Both the position numbers and the translations under genes were made by a program. From positions 310,001-374,000 of the forward strand of contig JACKAW010000003.1 of assembly GCA_020634885.1 (NCBI GenBank): a stretch of 64,000 bases of DNA, given 5' to 3'. Every line of letters starts with the position of its first letter. The first letter of the stretch is position 1. This DNA comes from Anaerolineales bacterium (GTDB lineage: Bacteria > Chloroflexota > Anaerolineae > Anaerolineales > Villigracilaceae). Positions 49,604-57,933 of this stretch are shown piece by piece. The notes below the pieces were generated by a model. That model worked only from the letters and a program-made list of their open reading frames with translations. It did no database searches and was not told the DNA's origin.

Positions 49604-51601
49604 GTGAAAGCAAAACTAAACCAATTTCTCCATAAACCAATTGCCGCTCCAGCAGCGCTCGCCATTCTCATCACACTTGCATACGGTATCCTCACCCCCC
49701 AGATGGGCTTTTATTGGGACGACCTGCCTTTTGCATGGATCTTGCGTTTCTTCGGTCCTGCCGAGTTTATTGAGGGCTTCCGCCCATTCCGCCCAATGTT
49801 GGGATACATCTTCGCCGTAACCACCACCCTCTTTGGTGGACATCCCCTCACCTGGCAGATTCTCGGTCTCCTCACACGCCTCCTTCTTGGACTTCAAGCC
49901 TGGTCGCTGCTACGGAAAGTTTTTCCCACCCGTGAGCGTTCGGTTCTGTGGGTTGCCTTTGCCTTCACCCTCTACCCCGCATATGGACAGCAATGGGTAG
50001 CCTTCACGCACATCAACCAGGAACTTATTCCGCTCATCTTTCTTCTTTTTTCTTTCACCATCACAGCAAGTCTTCTACGCCACAAAAAAACATCTCTCCC
50101 GCTTACCGCTCTTGCCATCTTCTTACAAACCCTCGGTCTATTCTCAACCGAATATTTCTTCGGGCTGGAGATTCTACGTTTCTTCTTTATCCTCATCATC
50201 CTCACAGAAACCGCTGCAGATAAAAAAGAATGGTTCAAAAAAACCACCCTCACATGGCTGCCCTACCTCATCGTTTGGGTCATCAATGCCGCGTGGACGT
50301 ACTCGTATCACCAATCCAACGCCTACAATTCCTACCAGATCAGCATATTCTCCCTGCTCAACCCACTGACGCTTGTCAACGAATTTATCAACACCTTATC
50401 TCTCTCCGGCTTCGTCGTCTGGCTCAGCACCTTCAAAATTTTCTCAGTGATCGATGGTTCTATAACCCAGATCATTGCATTAGTAATCCTGCTCCTTGCG
50501 AGTCTGACCTCGTATGCAGCCGCGAGCAACAAAGAACAAGAAACGCGTTACGAAGAAAATCATGCCACTCATTATTGGTTCGTCCTGGTTGGTATTATCA
50601 CCATCTTTGCCGGACGCCTACCCTCCTGGGCGGCGGGACTTCCCCTCAAGATCGAATTCGACTATGACCGATTCTTCGTCTCCATCATGCTGGGGGCGAG
50701 TCTCTTCATTATTGGTCTGGCAGATTGGATATTGAAAGAAAGCCGAGCAAAATTGGTTTTCCTCAGCCTCGTCATCGGCATGGCGGCAGCCTATCAATTC
50801 ACAGTGGCGAACACCTACCGGCGCGACTGGGAAAATACACAAGACTTGTTTTGGCAAATGTCATGGCGAATGCCCCTGCTGGAAACAGGTACAACGATCC
50901 TGACATACGAGTTCCCCGTCCAATATCTCTCAGATTATCAATTGATGTCTGCATTAAATTGGATGTACGCGCCAAACTTTGAAGGACGTGAACTGCCCTA
51001 TGCTTTGCAGTACCTCAAAACAAGATTCGAGGCATTTGAAATCAAAGCTGATCAGCCCATAAATATCACCTATCGCACAACTACGTTTACTGGGAACACC
51101 TCGCAGAGTGTCGTCGTTTATAAAGAAGGGAATGGGTGTCTGCGTGTGCTCGACCCGATCTACAACAACGCAGAAACCATCCCCGGCGCAAGTTTCTATT
51201 TGGTTGATGCCATTTCGCTCTCAAACCCGGGCTTAATCCTCAGCAATACGCCCGCCCCTGAAATGGATAAAACACTGTTTGGCGAAGAACCTTCTCATGG
51301 CTGGTGCTACATCTACGCCAAAGCAGAAATTGCAAGGCAGGCAGGCAACTGGGAAGAAGTGACCAAACTTTATAAAGAGGCGCAAAAAGCAGAACTCTCT
51401 CCCTCTTTACCTGTGGAGTATTTGCCATTCATCGAAGCATTCGCGCGAACCGGCGACATGGATACCGCCATGAAACTAACAGAACGGACCATAAAAGGTC
51501 AACCCACTTTATGCCCGGCATTGCATACCTTGTGGAACAGAACAACAAGCGATACAGATCTATCGCAAGCAGAAAGCCTCCTGCAAAAAGAATGCAAATA
51601 A
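49604..51601 (+). CDS. Polytopic membrane protein with C-terminal TPR-like tail (GT-C-like)
   Basis: The 665-residue protein has about ten helices. An Asp-Asp pair in MGFYWDDLPFAWILRFFG follows the first helix, at the place of the catalytic acidic pair in GT-C glycosyltransferases. Residues about 410-560 form a soluble region. The C-terminus has two helical repeats (SHGWCYIYAKAEIARQAGNW, EEVTKLYKEAQKAEL, ERTIKGQPTLCPALHTLWN) that look like TPRs. Glycan transfer is the best guess, but family identity is not certain. GTG is used as start with leaderless spacing. It diverges from the two glycosyltransferase genes, consistent with a joint role in surface glycosylation. Confidence 0.7.
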   Translation: MKAKLNQFLHKPIAAPAALAILITLAYGILTPQMGFYWDDLPFAWILRFFGPAEFIEGFRPFRPMLGYIFAVTTTLFGGHPLTWQILGLLTRLLLGLQAWSLLRKVFPTRERSVLWVAFAFTLYPAYGQQWVAFTHINQELIPLIFLLFSFTITASLLRHKKTSLPLTALAIFLQTLGLFSTEYFFGLEILRFFFILIILTETAADKKEWFKKTTLTWLPYLIVWVINAAWTYSYHQSNAYNSYQISIFSLLNPLTLVNEFINTLSLSGFVVWLSTFKIFSVIDGSITQIIALVILLLASLTSYAAASNKEQETRYEENHATHYWFVLVGIITIFAGRLPSWAAGLPLKIEFDYDRFFVSIMLGASLFIIGLADWILKESRAKLVFLSLVIGMAAAYQFTVANTYRRDWENTQDLFWQMSWRMPLLETGTTILTYEFPVQYLSDYQLMSALNWMYAPNFEGRELPYALQYLKTRFEAFEIKADQPINITYRTTTFTGNTSQSVVVYKEGNGCLRVLDPIYNNAETIPGASFYLVDAISLSNPGLILSNTPAPEMDKTLFGEEPSHGWCYIYAKAEIARQAGNWEEVTKLYKEAQKAELSPSLPVEYLPFIEAFARTGDMDTAMKLTERTIKGQPTLCPALHTLWNRTTSDTDLSQAESLLQKECK

Positions 51602-51605
51602 AAAA

Positions 51606-51631
51606 AACGCGACATCAAGTCGCGTTTTTTT
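51606..51631. terminator. Bidirectional intrinsic terminator
   Basis: AACGCGAC and GTCGCGTT arms with an A-run and T-run separate the convergent membrane protein and response regulator genes. The T-run reaches the response regulator stop codon. Confidence 0.88.
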
Positions 51632-52262
51632 ACAACCCGTGTTGGATGGCGATCACCGCCGCCTGCGTTCTATCAGAAACGTTCAGCTTTTCCAGAATCG
51701 CGCTGACATGATTGCGCACGGTTCCTTCGGACAGATGAAGCTGACCAGCGATATCGGTATTGGTCATCCCTTTGGCGAGCAGGCGCAAAACATCCAATTC
51801 GCGTTCGGTGAGCTTGTCGGTAAGGATGGAGGCGGGTTGGGTCTGGTTACTGGCAACTTGATTAAGTAACTTGCCCGCCACGCCCGGGTCTACAAAAGAT
51901 TTGCCTTCAACCGTCCCACGAATGGCTTCGACAATTTTCTGGCGTGGAGTGTCTTTGAGCAGGTAGCCAGAAGCTCCTGCACGGATAGCATCGAACACCC
52001 ACTCGTCATCATCATAGGTTGTAAGGACGAGGATTTTCATAGTGGGGTGTTTCTTGCGGATCTCGCGCGTGGCTTCAATGCCGTTCATGCCCGGCATTTT
52101 CAGATCCATGAGAATGAGGTCGGGCTTTTTCTTGTCGGCGAGTTCAACCGCTTCGTAACCATCCTGGGCGGCGCCTACCACCTCGAAATCTTTTTCCAAC
52201 TGTAAGAGCATTTCCATGCCATCTCGAATAACGGCTTGATCGTCGCAAAGTAGGATTTTCAT
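51630..52262 (-). CDS. NarL/LuxR-family response regulator
   Basis: The 210-residue regulator has a receiver domain (1-120; acidic pair in LLCDDQAVIRDG, phospho-Asp in LILMDLKMPGMNG, switch Thr in VLTTYDDD, Lys in YLLKDTP) and a LuxR-type helix-turn-helix (about 148-205; LTERELDVLRLLAKGMTNTD, LSEGTVRNHVSAILEKL). It should bind DNA as a dimer on phosphorylation. Its ATG overlaps the stop of the kinase gene by four bases (ATGA), so the pair is co-translated. Targets may include its own promoter, where a palindrome lies at 53630. Confidence 0.93.
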   Translation of the reverse strand: MKILLCDDQAVIRDGMEMLLQLEKDFEVVGAAQDGYEAVELADKKKPDLILMDLKMPGMNGIEATREIRKKHPTMKILVLTTYDDDEWVFDAIRAGASGYLLKDTPRQKIVEAIRGTVEGKSFVDPGVAGKLLNQVASNQTQPASILTDKLTERELDVLRLLAKGMTNTDIAGQLHLSEGTVRNHVSAILEKLNVSDRTQAAVIAIQHGL

Positions 52263-53566
52263 ATCGTTAATATCACCTGTGTGCCCTTGTCTTTTTCACT
52301 TTTTACTTTCAGCGTGCCGCCAGCCAACTCGGCACGTTCGCGCATACCCACCAAACCAAAGTGACCTGAGGCTTCGCGCGAGCGCATATCGAACCCCACG
52401 CCGTCATCCGCAATGATGAGCGTGGTCTGACCGTGACTGGATAAACGGATGCTGAATTTTTTCGCGCGGGAATGTTTGGTGAGATTCTCAATTGCTTCCT
52501 GCGTAACGCGGAAGATGGTTTGTTCCACGTCTGGGCTGAGAGAAGGCATGGGGTCTTGCAGATCAAGCTCAAAATCCAGCCCGAAGCGCGAGGCGGCGGA
52601 CTCGGCTACTTTTTTAATGGCGAGGCTGAGTCCCAAATCTTCCAATTCCGATGAACGTAACGATTTTAAGGCGCGGCGGGTTTCATCCACACCCTTGCGG
52701 GTTGCCTCAAGCGATTTGTCTATCATCTCGCGGGTTTGTTCTGGATCAATATCAAAATAGGCTTTGGCTGCTTCAAGCGAAACCGAGATAGCCGTAAGCG
52801 AATGGGCAAGCGTATCATGCAATTCACGAGCGAGGCGGTTGCGTTCACGGCTGACGGCAAGCTGTTCGAGGGTAGATGCGTAATGCGTGAGGTTTGCGTT
52901 TGCCTGCCGCAGGGATTCGCTTTGCTCACGCAGGCGTGAGACCAAAAAGCTGATGAAAAAACCCACCGCAATAAAACTGATGGTTCGAATAATGGCAATG
53001 AAAAAATACACCGTCACATTGCGATTCTCAAAAGGGTTTAGAACAAGCAGCGCAAATTCGAATGCGGTAATTATTAAACTAAAGAAGACCACATGCAAAA
53101 AACGATAACGCCATGCCACCAGCGCCAGCGCCACGAACAGGACGGGCAACTGACGCAGCGCCATCCCCTCCGCGCTCGAAAGCGGACCCTGCGGAAAGCG
53201 CCGGACGATGGAGAGACTGATAACAATGGGGGCAGCAGCGATAACAGCCAGCATAAAAGAGTAATACGCAGCGCCAAGTTTTTCTTGAACGGGTTTCCAG
53301 TATGCAAAAAAAATGAACAGCAGCGCCATAAGACCATTTGCTGTGTAGTAGCCATAAACAGGCGAGAGGTTCAACCTGCCGCCCTGCCCCAGGTTTGGCA
53401 ATGGTTGGTTCGGCAATGGCGGTTGAACGCGGGTGGTTTCACCCAGCATCCTTTGAACCTGCGGAGCGTACAGGGCAAAATCCATCAGGGCGATGGCAAA
53501 GAGAAAGCCGAGCCAGATCCATGCGGCGGTTCGTAAAATGCGGGCGGAATCTTCGGTTGTGCGCAT
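52259..53566 (-). CDS. NarX/LiaS-type sensor histidine kinase
   Basis: The 435-residue membrane kinase has about six helices in the first 220 residues, a short coiled coil (REQSESLRQANANLTHYAST), a HisKA_3 dimerisation domain with phospho-His in RNRLARELHDTLAHSLTAIS and a HATPase domain (TQEAIENLTKHSRA, IIADDGVGFDM, GHFGLVGMRERAEL). The membrane-sensing region is mostly buried, which suggests detection of membrane state or a lipophilic signal. A TAAGAT box lies six bases before the ATG and no ribosome binding site is present, so the mRNA may be leaderless. Confidence 0.9.
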   Translation of the reverse strand: MRTTEDSARILRTAAWIWLGFLFAIALMDFALYAPQVQRMLGETTRVQPPLPNQPLPNLGQGGRLNLSPVYGYYTANGLMALLFIFFAYWKPVQEKLGAAYYSFMLAVIAAAPIVISLSIVRRFPQGPLSSAEGMALRQLPVLFVALALVAWRYRFLHVVFFSLIITAFEFALLVLNPFENRNVTVYFFIAIIRTISFIAVGFFISFLVSRLREQSESLRQANANLTHYASTLEQLAVSRERNRLARELHDTLAHSLTAISVSLEAAKAYFDIDPEQTREMIDKSLEATRKGVDETRRALKSLRSSELEDLGLSLAIKKVAESAASRFGLDFELDLQDPMPSLSPDVEQTIFRVTQEAIENLTKHSRAKKFSIRLSSHGQTTLIIADDGVGFDMRSREASGHFGLVGMRERAELAGGTLKVKSEKDKGTQVILTI

Positions 53567-53629
53567 ACCAGCATCTTATCATGAAGGGATTGTGTGGAGG
53601 CATGACCGATGTAACGACCTTGTAAAACC

Positions 53630-53651
53630 ACCCATGACAGCAGTCATGGGT
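53630..53651. promoter_or_regulatory. Palindrome upstream of the NarX/NarL-type pair
   Basis: ACCCATGAC (53630-53638) and GTCATGGGT (53643-53651) are perfect nine-base arms around a four-base spacer, 64 bases before the kinase start. It is a candidate binding site for the LuxR-type regulator or another dimeric protein; alternatively a hairpin. Confidence 0.4.
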
Positions 53652-53753
53652 ATATATGGCAAGTCGTGATTGGGCGCACTCTCTATATTTTCCAGAAAAC
53701 CATAAACTGAGGGTACGTAACAAATTCTGCAAGCAAGACCCACAAGGAGCCTC

Positions 53754-53843
53754 ATGACATCCCTGCCCGCCAAGGTCATTGCCACGGGAGTAGTGGTATT
53801 TTGGAATTATTTTGCAAATCGCAAATGGACGTTTAAAGCTTAA
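53754..53843 (+). pseudogene. C-terminal remnant of a GtrA-family membrane protein
   Basis: A 29-codon frame with its own CAAGGAG ribosome binding site ends in AKVIATGVVVFWNYFANRKW, TFKA, which is the hallmark C-terminal helix and tail of GtrA-like flippases (VxWNFxxNRxWTF). The rest of the ~130-residue gene is missing. GtrA genes often stand next to polyprenyl-phosphate-mannose synthase or GT39-type genes, as here. The hydrophobic start MTSLPAKVIATGVV suggests that a short peptide could still be made. A remnant of an eroded glycosylation cluster. Confidence 0.65.
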
Positions 53844-53853
53844 CCACAGAGTT

Positions 53854-53901
53854 CACTGAGAGCGCAGAGAAAAAAACTCTGTGACCTCTGTGCTCTCAGT
53901 G
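53854..53901. repeat. Long hairpin repeat upstream of the GT39 gene
   Basis: CACTGAGAGCGCAGAG (53854-53869) pairs with CTCTGTGCTCTCAGTG (53886-53901) with one G-T, preceded by TTAACCACAGAG. This type of element recurs in weaker form near 10437. It lies between the GtrA remnant and the glycosyltransferase start. Confidence 0.7.
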
Positions 53902-53920
53902 GTAAAAAAGGATCAAATAT

Positions 53921-56065
53921 ATGACAACTGCAACCCTGCCCTCGCAAACAAATGAAAGTATGCTCAGCAAAAAAATACTCCCCGGTGTAACCACCGGAAT
54001 GTTGGTCATTGCCGCCATCATGGTCTTTTCGTTCGTGCTGCACATGGTGAAGATCGATTCCATCGGCTACGCCAACGAGTATTACACCGCCGCAGCAGAA
54101 TCCATGACCCAATCGTGGAGTAATTTCTTCTTCGTAGCGGCAGAACCAGGCGGTTCTGTCACCGTGGATAAGCCCCCGCTGGGGCTATGGATCGAAGCCA
54201 TCTTCGCCTACTTCCTCGGCGTAAGCGGATTCAGCGTTTCACTGCCGAACATCCTTGCAGGCGTGTTCAGCATTCCATTGCTTTATAGCATGGTTAAAAA
54301 ACACATGGGCGAAATGGCGGGCATCGTTGCCGGGTTCGTCATGGCGATCACTCCCATTTTCCTTGCCGCCAACCGCAACAACACCATGGACGGGATGTTA
54401 GTCTTCACCCTCTTGCTGGCGGCATGGGCATTCGTGCGCGCAACCGAAACAGGCAAAGCCCGCTGGGTAATGCTCGGTGCATTCATTGTTGGTTTGGGCT
54501 TCAACATTAAAATGCTGCAAGCCTTTTTACCCCTGCCTGCTTTTTACGCGCTTTATTTCTTCGGTTCAAAAGAAGGCTGGCTCAAAAAAATTCTCAACCT
54601 TGGCATTGCCACGGTTCTACTCATTGCCGTTTCGCTTTCGTGGGCAATCGTTGTAGACCTCGTCCCTGCCGAAAACCGCCCGTACATTGGCTCCAGTGAA
54701 GATAACACCGTGATGGAACTCATCATCGGACACAACGGACTTTCGCGCCTTGAAAGTATGCGAGGTGGCGGAGGAGGAAACACGCCTCCTTCTGGACCTG
54801 GAACTGGTCAGCCCTCCAATGCTGGTGCCCAGCCTCAACAGAATCCAAACCAAGGACAGCCCCCTCCCGCCGCCCTATCTGCCTGCGAAAATCAAACCGA
54901 GGGCGCGGCTTGTTCGTTCACCACCCAAAATGGAAACTTCATCGAAGGTTCGTGCATCATTCCGCCGAATCAAAATGAATTGGCGTGTGCCCCGCAAGGG
55001 ATAAACCCGCAAAACGGACAACCCAACCGCAGTTCAAACGGTCAATTACCCAATGGTGGACCCAATGGGCAAAATGGCAATACGCCCTTTAGTCAGGAAA
55101 CAGGTTCGCCGGGTGTCACCCGCTTCTTTACTGCCCCGCTTTCCAAGCAGATGTCGTGGTTGCTGCCTTTTGCCTTGATCAGTGTTGTGCTTGCCCTCTT
55201 TGGTTCAAAGATAAAACTGCCTATCGAAGCAGGTGTTCACAAGGCGCTTATCCTTTGGGGTGGCTGGCTGCTCACTTGTGTGGTCTTCTTTAGCATGGTT
55301 TCGGGCATCTTCCATGCCTACTATGCCATTATGCTTGCACCGGCACTCGGCGCCATGGTGGGCATCGGTTTTGCGCAGCTTTACAACTGGGGCAAAAAGT
55401 CCGATTGGGCAATGGCTGGGTTGATCACTGCCGTGGTTATTACACTTGGCTTCCAACTTTTTACGGCTTCGCAATACAACGAATTTGCATGGTGGATGAT
55501 CGGGTGTGGCATCCTGCTTGGGTTGGGGATCATGCTAAAGTCCGTTTCGAGGCGGGCGGCGTATGCCGTCATCCTGAGTGCGGCTATGGTCATTCCGTTT
55601 TATTGGAGTTGGATGACCGTATCCTCAGGCATCAATAACACACTGCCAACCGCTTACGAAGGCTCAAGCAACGGGGCAAATGGCGCCACGCCGCGCCAAA
55701 ACGGCGGTGAGCGGACGGTGAACTCTGAGATGTTGGATTACCTGCAAGCCAACACGCAGGATGTGAAATACCTGATGGCTGTGCCAAGTTCGCAACAGGG
55801 CGCGCAATATGTGATCGATACCGGTAGACCGGTGCTTTACATGGGCGGTTTCAGCGGTGGCGACCCTGTGGTCTCTGCAGAAGACCTAACCCAACTGGTG
55901 ACAGATGGCGATTTGCGTTACGTCCTTTATGGCGGCGACCGAGGGAATACTCAGGAACTTTCCACTTGGCTGGCAAATTCCTGCGCGATGGTCGAGGAGT
56001 TCAGGTCTGCGCAAGGTCAGAGTGACCCGCGTAACCAAGGCTTGACGCTGTACTCATGCAGATAA
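53921..56065 (+). CDS. GT39-family membrane glycosyltransferase (YkcB-like) with embedded Cys module
   Basis: The 714-residue inner-membrane protein starts with a short soluble stretch, a helix (VTTGMLVIAAIMVFSFVLHM), the acidic residues of GYANEYYTAAAESM and VDKPPLGLWIEA, typical of ArnT/PMT-type enzymes of the YkcB group, and further helices to about residue 250. Residues about 280-410 form a Gly/Pro/Gln/Asn-rich linker holding a four-Cys segment (CENQTEGAACSFTT, GSCIIPPNQNELAC). The second half adds more helices and a C-terminal soluble domain (VKYLMAVPSSQQGAQYVI). It likely transfers sugars from polyprenyl-phosphate donors to the cell surface. A long palindrome precedes the start. Confidence 0.85.
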   Translation: MTTATLPSQTNESMLSKKILPGVTTGMLVIAAIMVFSFVLHMVKIDSIGYANEYYTAAAESMTQSWSNFFFVAAEPGGSVTVDKPPLGLWIEAIFAYFLGVSGFSVSLPNILAGVFSIPLLYSMVKKHMGEMAGIVAGFVMAITPIFLAANRNNTMDGMLVFTLLLAAWAFVRATETGKARWVMLGAFIVGLGFNIKMLQAFLPLPAFYALYFFGSKEGWLKKILNLGIATVLLIAVSLSWAIVVDLVPAENRPYIGSSEDNTVMELIIGHNGLSRLESMRGGGGGNTPPSGPGTGQPSNAGAQPQQNPNQGQPPPAALSACENQTEGAACSFTTQNGNFIEGSCIIPPNQNELACAPQGINPQNGQPNRSSNGQLPNGGPNGQNGNTPFSQETGSPGVTRFFTAPLSKQMSWLLPFALISVVLALFGSKIKLPIEAGVHKALILWGGWLLTCVVFFSMVSGIFHAYYAIMLAPALGAMVGIGFAQLYNWGKKSDWAMAGLITAVVITLGFQLFTASQYNEFAWWMIGCGILLGLGIMLKSVSRRAAYAVILSAAMVIPFYWSWMTVSSGINNTLPTAYEGSSNGANGATPRQNGGERTVNSEMLDYLQANTQDVKYLMAVPSSQQGAQYVIDTGRPVLYMGGFSGGDPVVSAEDLTQLVTDGDLRYVLYGGDRGNTQELSTWLANSCAMVEEFRSAQGQSDPRNQGLTLYSCR

Positions 56066-56077
56066 TCAATAGATCGA

Positions 56078-56103
56078 GAGACCTCCGCAATTGCGGAGGT
56101 CTC
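56078..56103. terminator. Bidirectional terminator between GT39 and azlD
   Basis: A perfect 26-base palindrome (GAGACCTCCGCAA/TTGCGGAGGTCTC) followed by CTGTTTTT lies between convergent genes. Confidence 0.85.
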
Positions 56104-56109
56104 CTGTTT

Positions 56110-56439
56110 TTATAGTCCAAACGCTGCTTCCAATATCCACAGCAATGCCATACCTGCCAGAATGGTGAACAAGACATTGCGGGTCTTCCATGCAACCAGT
56201 GCGCCACCCAAACCAGCCAACAAACGGAAGTTCCCCAGCGAAAGGTCAAGCGAGCCCGCAGGGTGGGTCAATGCCGGAAAGACCAAAGCCGCCAACGCCG
56301 CCGAAGGAACGAAGCGCAAGGCACGCGGCAGCCAATCGGGCATGTTGATTCTTCCGAACAAATAAATGAATAAAAATCGAAGTGAGAACGTGCCTGCGCC
56401 CACCGCAAGAAATAACAACCAAAGAGATAATTTACTCAT
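56110..56439 (-). CDS. azlD: Branched-chain amino acid exporter small subunit (AzlD)
   Basis: The 109-residue membrane protein has three to four helices, with the AzlD motifs RFLFIYLFGRINMPDWLPR and RFVPSAALAALVFPAL and the LLAGLGGALVAWKTRN segment. With AzlC it forms an exporter (BrnFE type) for valine, leucine, isoleucine or analogues. It overlaps azlC by four bases (ATGA). This is one of two azlCD pairs in the window, the other being at 57934-58943 on the plus strand. Confidence 0.9.
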   Translation of the reverse strand: MSKLSLWLLFLAVGAGTFSLRFLFIYLFGRINMPDWLPRALRFVPSAALAALVFPALTHPAGSLDLSLGNFRLLAGLGGALVAWKTRNVLFTILAGMALLWILEAAFGL

Positions 56440-57134
56440 TTCATCACCCTGCCATTCTTATAATTTTCAGACCAATATCCAGCCGCAATTCCCGACGTAA
56501 TTGCCAACACCAAACCAAGGTTATACGGCAACCCTTTGCCAAACACCGCTACGATCCCGCCGGTGAGAGCCGCGATCACTGTTGGACGGTCGCGTAGGGA
56601 GCCGAACATCAACGCCGTAAAACTAAGCGGAAAGGCAAAATCGAACCCCCAACTGGCGGGCACAAGCGGACCCAACAGCGCGCCTATAATGGCGCTCAAC
56701 TGCCACACAGCCCAAATTGTGAGCGCGTTTCCAAAGTAATACCAGCGATGATCCAGCTTTTCATCTGTAGAAACAAAATGGCTCATGCTCAACCCAAACG
56801 CCTGATCGGAAAGCATGTAAGCCAATATCGCCTTGCGCCATGTGGCGAGCTTCTGAAAATCAGGCGCGAGCGCAGCGCTGTACATCGTAAAACGCAAATT
56901 GATCACCCATGCCGTCAACACCATAATGATCCACGGGCTGCCCGCACTCATCAATTGGATCACCGCCAATTGCGAAGCCCCCGCAAACACGATCACCGAC
57001 ATGCCCATCGCTTCGACAAAACTCAACCCCACACTTACCGCCGCCACACTGGAGATCATGGCAAAGGGAATCACGCCCACCAAGATCGGAAGCGCCGCCT
57101 TCATTCCGGCAACAAAATCTTTATTCATCATCAT
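56436..57134 (-). CDS. azlC: Branched-chain amino acid exporter large subunit (AzlC)
   Basis: The 232-residue polytopic protein has the AzlC pattern: ALPILVGVIPFAMISSVAAV, VFAGASQLAVIQLM and the central WVINLRFTMYSAALAPDF. Start codons ATG-ATG-ATG occur in a row after GGAAGG; the last (57128) has the best spacing, the first is listed here. Upstream codons to 57194 lack a ribosome binding site. It works with AzlD as an exporter of branched-chain amino acids. Confidence 0.9.
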   Translation of the reverse strand: MMMNKDFVAGMKAALPILVGVIPFAMISSVAAVSVGLSFVEAMGMSVIVFAGASQLAVIQLMSAGSPWIIMVLTAWVINLRFTMYSAALAPDFQKLATWRKAILAYMLSDQAFGLSMSHFVSTDEKLDHRWYYFGNALTIWAVWQLSAIIGALLGPLVPASWGFDFAFPLSFTALMFGSLRDRPTVIAALTGGIVAVFGKGLPYNLGLVLAITSGIAAGYWSENYKNGRVMK

Positions 57135-57301
57135 GTCCTTCCAAAAAGATGGCGGGAATTCTACCGTCATTTTCGCGCTGTATTTACATCTCAAGGACGG
57201 GGATCATTAAACCAGCCAGATCGAAGTAAACCAGTAAGGTTTAAGGTGGAAATCTCATCTGTTACAATCGAAAAAACTTTTTGAGAGAGAGTAAAAAAAA
57301 T

Positions 57302-57826
57302 ATGACTACTGAACGTACAGATGTTATTAAACTAGGCGAGAAATTCGCCACCTTGCTCGGTGATGATGTGAAGGTTGGGCAGGCTGCGCCTGAATTTACC
57401 AGTGCGGCTGCAAATTGGGCGCCTGTCAACCCTATTCAAGAATCCAAGGGTAAGGTCATCATCCTGACGGCTGTCCCTTCATTGGATACCGCCGTCTGCG
57501 ACCGTGAAACCCGTCGCTTCAATGAAGAAGCCGCCAAATTGGGCGATGATATTGTCATCTACACCATCAGCACAGATTTCCCCATGGCACAGGCTCGCTG
57601 GTGCGGCGCCGCCGGTGTGGACAAGGTGAAGGTGGTATCTGATGTGCTCGAAGCTGAGTTCGGCATCAAATATGGAACCCTCATCAAAGAACGCCGCTTC
57701 CTGCGCCGTTCGGTCTTCATTGTTGGGCGTGACGGCAAGTTGACCTATGTCAACTACCTGCCTGCCCTCGGCAACGAACCCGATTACGATGAAGTGATCG
57801 CAGAAGCGAAAAAAGCTCTGGGGTAA
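57302..57826 (+). CDS. tpx: Thiol peroxidase (Tpx, atypical 2-Cys peroxiredoxin)
   Basis: The 174-residue enzyme reduces hydroperoxides using thioredoxin. The peroxidatic Cys is in AVPSLDTAVCDRETRRF (about residue 66) and the resolving Cys in ARWCGAAGV (about residue 101), matching Cys61 and Cys95 of the E. coli protein. The start at 57302 is preferred over an ATG seven codons upstream because family members begin near MTTERTD. It lies between the two azlCD pairs and diverges from the first. A terminator follows the stop. Confidence 0.93.
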   Translation: MTTERTDVIKLGEKFATLLGDDVKVGQAAPEFTSAAANWAPVNPIQESKGKVIILTAVPSLDTAVCDRETRRFNEEAAKLGDDIVIYTISTDFPMAQARWCGAAGVDKVKVVSDVLEAEFGIKYGTLIKERRFLRRSVFIVGRDGKLTYVNYLPALGNEPDYDEVIAEAKKALG

Positions 57827-57874
57827 GAAAACAGCCTGAGAAACTGGAACGGTCAAATTTCCAGAAAGAAGCGA

Positions 57875-57909
57875 GAAACGCCCCATGATTTTGGGGCGTT
57901 TCTTTTTTT
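57875..57909 (+). terminator. Intrinsic terminator after tpx
   Basis: GAAACGCCCC and GGGGCGTTTC arms (57875-57884, 57893-57902) with a following T-run. Confidence 0.9.
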
Positions 57910-57933
57910 CCTGCAATGATAAAATCCCCCGCT

